Part shown: piece by piece, positions 61,494 to 64,000 of the stretch
Numbering within the stretch: position 1 is the first letter of the stretch
Layout: each line of letters begins with the position of its first letter
Source: Nitrospina sp.
GTDB taxonomy: Bacteria > Nitrospinota > Nitrospinia > Nitrospinales > VA-1
Direction: 5' to 3'
DNA: 64,000 nt
Assembly (NCBI GenBank): GCA_018673915.1
Contig: JABHBK010000034.1
Location: 61,647-125,646 of the forward strand
The notes under the pieces: model-generated
Database searches by the model: none
The model's input: the letters and a program-made list of their open reading frames with translations, nothing else
Told to the model about the DNA's origin: nothing
Position numbers and translations under genes: made by a program

Positions 61494-64000
61494 ATGGAAA
61501 TCAGGAACGTGTCCCTTTTTTCAAAATTGAAAAAAACAGACCCTCTTGCAGAAAACCTGCATAGAAGCAAACCTATTCATTCCGAAGACCCAAGCCTCAC
61601 GAGCGACACTGATTATCCTTCTCTTAAAAGACGAGACACGGATCCAAATCCCGTGAGTGATGACGAACGTGGCAGAAGATCCAGCGACCGAACTCGCCCT
61701 ATCATCAACAAAATATTGTCCGGTCAGAATATGGGGCATATTATATTTTCCCTTACAGAGGAACTTAAAAATCTCTTCGACTGTGAGGCAGTTTCTATTT
61801 ATGCCGTCGACAGGGATAACCGGCAAATATATTCAAGGAACTTTAAAGCTGATGGAATCGAAGAAATCCGACTGGACCTATCGACTAAGAGTCTTGCCGG
61901 GTTCGTTGCCGCAACCGGTAAGACGCTTAATATAATAGATGCCTACGATGAAAATGAGCTTAAGCAATACCATTCCGAATTGAAACTGAACAAAATTTGG
62001 GATGAAAAAATCAAATTCAAAACCAAGTCGGCACTGGTAGTAGCTCTTCCATTTAACAAACGATTGATGGGAGTTCTCGAATGTCTGAACCACGAATCAG
62101 GTGAAAGTTTTGACGAAGATTATGTTCGCCAGGCGAAAGAGTTATCAACAACACTTGGGCATGCCTTGGCCAAACTTGAAGTAGAAGATGTCGAGTCCAG
62201 AATACAAGATACCGCACATGCAATTCATTCAGCGGGCACCATCGATGAGATCCTCCTTGAACTTCAACAACCAATACTGCAACTTTTTGACTCTAAGTTG
62301 ATCACCATTTACGCAGTCGATGAAATTAGAAATGAAATTTATTCTAAGGTTAAATCTGGTAACCAGATAAATGAAATCAGGGTACCTATCTCGGAAGCAA
62401 GCATTTCTGGCTGTGTCGCCATGATTAAAAAGCCAGCCAACATTGGTGATGTTTATAACCCAGAAGAATTCAAAAGTATTCATCCCGGCCTAAAGTTTGA
62501 TAGCTCGTGGGATAAAAAAACCGGGCTGCGCACAAAATCCATGCTGGTATACCCCTTGCTCCAGGGAGAAGACTTGATGGGTGTCATGCAATTGGTAAAC
62601 AAAAACCATGGGGACCGGTTTAGTGATTTCGATGAACGAAATGCCCAAACCATCGCCCATACCCTTGCTCTGGCATTTTTTAACCAGCAAAAAATCAATC
62701 GTCAAAAACGTACTAAGTTTGGATTTTTAGTCGAAAGTGGAATAATTTCCCAAGACGAGTTGAATGAAGCCATCGCCAAGGCACGTAAAAATCGATTGGA
62801 TATCGAAACTGTTCTCCTTAGTGATCTAAAACTCAAACGAAAAGATCTTGGAAAATCTCTTGAGCTTTATTACAGCCTTACCTACCAAGGTTTCAATGAT
62901 TCTATTGTTCTTCCTCAGTCAAATTTTTCCGGGCTGAATAAAACCTATCTAGCAAAAAATCATTGGGTTCCTCTACAAAACGATGAAAATAGTGCTCTCA
63001 TTTTAGTGGACGATCCAACTGATAAAGTACGTATCCAGAATATCCAAATGATATTTCCTAAAAAGAAACTGGAATTAAAGGTCGGCTTAAAGATAGATAT
63101 TCGAGAGTTCCTACTTTCTGCAATGACAGAAGATGAGGCAATATCTGGTGCGGCAGAAGAAATCCAAAAAGAAGAAATGTCCAGCCTTTTGGATACGCTT
63201 CATGACGAAAGCACAGATGTTGTTGAGTCCATGCAGGATGATGATGAAGTCAATGCTATCAGCGAAACGGACAGTACTATTGTACGATTGGTCAATAAAG
63301 TTTTGACAGATGCCTACGACCAAGGAATATCTGACATTCACATTGAGCCGGGGAACGGCAAAAAACCAGTGAAGGTCAGGTTTCGCAAGGATGGCGCTTG
63401 CCAAGTTTATCAAGAAATTCCATTTCTCTACAAGCAGGCCATTATTTCTCGCATCAAAATTATGTCCAAACTGGATATAGCAGAAAGACGCATGCCTCAG
63501 GATGGAAAAATTAAAATGAAGTACGGCAGAAAGGAAATTGAATACAGGGTCGCAACCTGCCCAACTGTTGGAGGAAACGAAGACGCTGTTCTACGAATCC
63601 TGGCTGCAAGCAAACCCATGCCGCTGGAAAAAATGAATTTCTCTGAAGGCAACCTGGAACTTATCAAAGATAAAGCCACCAAGCCCTATGGTTTGATTTT
63701 GGTAGTGGGGCCAACAGGTTCTGGTAAAACCACTACCCTGCATTCCTGTCTCGGCTACATCAATAAACCCGAGCGAAAAATTTGGACCGCAGAAGATCCC
63801 GTAGAAATCACCCAAGACGGGCTTCGCCAGGTTCAAATGCTCAACAAAATCGGGCTCGATTTCGCCCGGGCCATGAAATCTTTTCTACGCGGTGACCCGG
63901 ATGTCATCATGGTGGGTGAAATGCGCGATGCCGAAACCTGTTCCATTGGTCTGGAAGCTTCTCTCACCGGACATCTTGTCTTCAGCACCCTGCACACAAA
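61494..64000 (+). CDS. GAF-GAF-GspE/PilB-type secretion ATPase (partial, cut by window end)
   Basis: The frame from ATG 61494 is open to the window end (835 codons, no stop). After a charged, probably disordered leader (about 1-75) come two GAF domains, about 80-230 (DCEAVSIYAVDRDNRQIYS) and 235-395 (DSKLITIYAVDEIRNEIYS). A GspE N-terminal-type domain follows (FLVESGIISQDELNEAIAKA). The motor has GPTGSGKTTTLHS (Walker A), AEDPVEITQDG (Asp box), DPDVIMVGEMRDAE (Walker B) and TGHLVFSTLHT (His box). It should power a type II secretion or type IV pilus-like machine. The tandem GAFs suggest control by a small ligand. Neighbouring pilus genes may lie beyond the window. Confidence 0.85.
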   Translation, partial: MEIRNVSLFSKLKKTDPLAENLHRSKPIHSEDPSLTSDTDYPSLKRRDTDPNPVSDDERGRRSSDRTRPIINKILSGQNMGHIIFSLTEELKNLFDCEAVSIYAVDRDNRQIYSRNFKADGIEEIRLDLSTKSLAGFVAATGKTLNIIDAYDENELKQYHSELKLNKIWDEKIKFKTKSALVVALPFNKRLMGVLECLNHESGESFDEDYVRQAKELSTTLGHALAKLEVEDVESRIQDTAHAIHSAGTIDEILLELQQPILQLFDSKLITIYAVDEIRNEIYSKVKSGNQINEIRVPISEASISGCVAMIKKPANIGDVYNPEEFKSIHPGLKFDSSWDKKTGLRTKSMLVYPLLQGEDLMGVMQLVNKNHGDRFSDFDERNAQTIAHTLALAFFNQQKINRQKRTKFGFLVESGIISQDELNEAIAKARKNRLDIETVLLSDLKLKRKDLGKSLELYYSLTYQGFNDSIVLPQSNFSGLNKTYLAKNHWVPLQNDENSALILVDDPTDKVRIQNIQMIFPKKKLELKVGLKIDIREFLLSAMTEDEAISGAAEEIQKEEMSSLLDTLHDESTDVVESMQDDDEVNAISETDSTIVRLVNKVLTDAYDQGISDIHIEPGNGKKPVKVRFRKDGACQVYQEIPFLYKQAIISRIKIMSKLDIAERRMPQDGKIKMKYGRKEIEYRVATCPTVGGNEDAVLRILAASKPMPLEKMNFSEGNLELIKDKATKPYGLILVVGPTGSGKTTTLHSCLGYINKPERKIWTAEDPVEITQDGLRQVQMLNKIGLDFARAMKSFLRGDPDVIMVGEMRDAETCSIGLEASLTGHLVFSTLHT

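Noticed and set aside
1..64000. CRISPR array, tRNA or rRNA genes, integrases or transposases
   Set aside because: I looked for regular spaced repeats, cloverleaf-type sequences and the usual protein motifs and saw none; a tRNA scan would settle the RNA part.

Overview
The window reads as a chromosomal segment of a Gram-negative, respiring bacterium. It carries outer-membrane lipoproteins, a tripartite RND efflux system, complex I genes, molybdopterin synthesis, a Tat component, an ammonium transporter and many two-component proteins. Nothing in it fixes the taxon. A marine Nitrospinota-like or deltaproteobacterial lineage is my best guess, from the long class II aldolase, the AddAB-like pair and the GAF-fused secretion ATPase. 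I see no rRNA, tRNA, CRISPR array, integrase or transposase.

Layout. 0.1-8.5 kb: class II aldolase (+), then a minus-strand run of double-receiver regulator, YaiI-type protein, UbiB-type kinase, M16 peptidase and EamA exporter. 8.5-10.2 kb: glyoxalase-fold protein and moaC-moaD-moaE. 10.4-16.4 kb: AddB-like and AddA-like DNA-repair nuclease/helicase pair, followed by a beta-carbonic anhydrase. 17.3-23.3 kb: an AT-rich six-gene cluster. 24-26.5 kb: triple-Bateman CBS protein, formyltransferase and a small exported protein. 26.6-30 kb (minus): hybrid histidine kinase, HDOD protein and a small companion. 30.1-34.5 kb: YajG-like lipoprotein, ammonium transporter and a TPR protein of about 21 repeats. 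34.9-39.2 kb: nuoE-nuoG-nuoD. 39.5-44 kb: orphan hypothetical gene, receiver/ATPase regulator and hybrid kinase. 44-48.3 kb: TatA-like protein and a large SBBP/Ig-like surface protein. 48.6-54.9 kb: thioesterase and RND efflux operon. 55.2-56.7 kb: DUF971 protein and Mrp. 57.1-61.3 kb: parC-parE. 61.5 kb to the end: a GAF-GAF-GspE/PilB ATPase cut by the window edge.

The most interesting region is 17.3-23.3 kb. Its genes look like APS kinase, SAM methyltransferase, PEP-synthase-like kinase, class I glutamine amidotransferase, sugar-phosphate-type nucleotidyltransferase and sulfotransferase. That set matches the Campylobacter jejuni pathway for the capsular O-methyl phosphoramidate (Cj1415-Cj1418 plus methyltransferase): glutamine kinase, cytidylyltransferase, CDP-glutamine amidohydrolase and CDP-amidate 3'-kinase. 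A sulfotransferase-fold gene as the last member suggests that a 3'-phosphorylated CDP-amidate acts like PAPS and donates a phosphoramidate group to an acceptor that is not visible here. The cluster is bracketed by a 70-bp direct repeat (66/70 identical) of the 3' end of the carbonic anhydrase gene, which looks like the scar of an insertion.

A second, fainter scar of the same kind lies downstream of nuoD. Short copies of the nuoD 3' end and of a TTGTGTCAG repeat surround two accessory genes.
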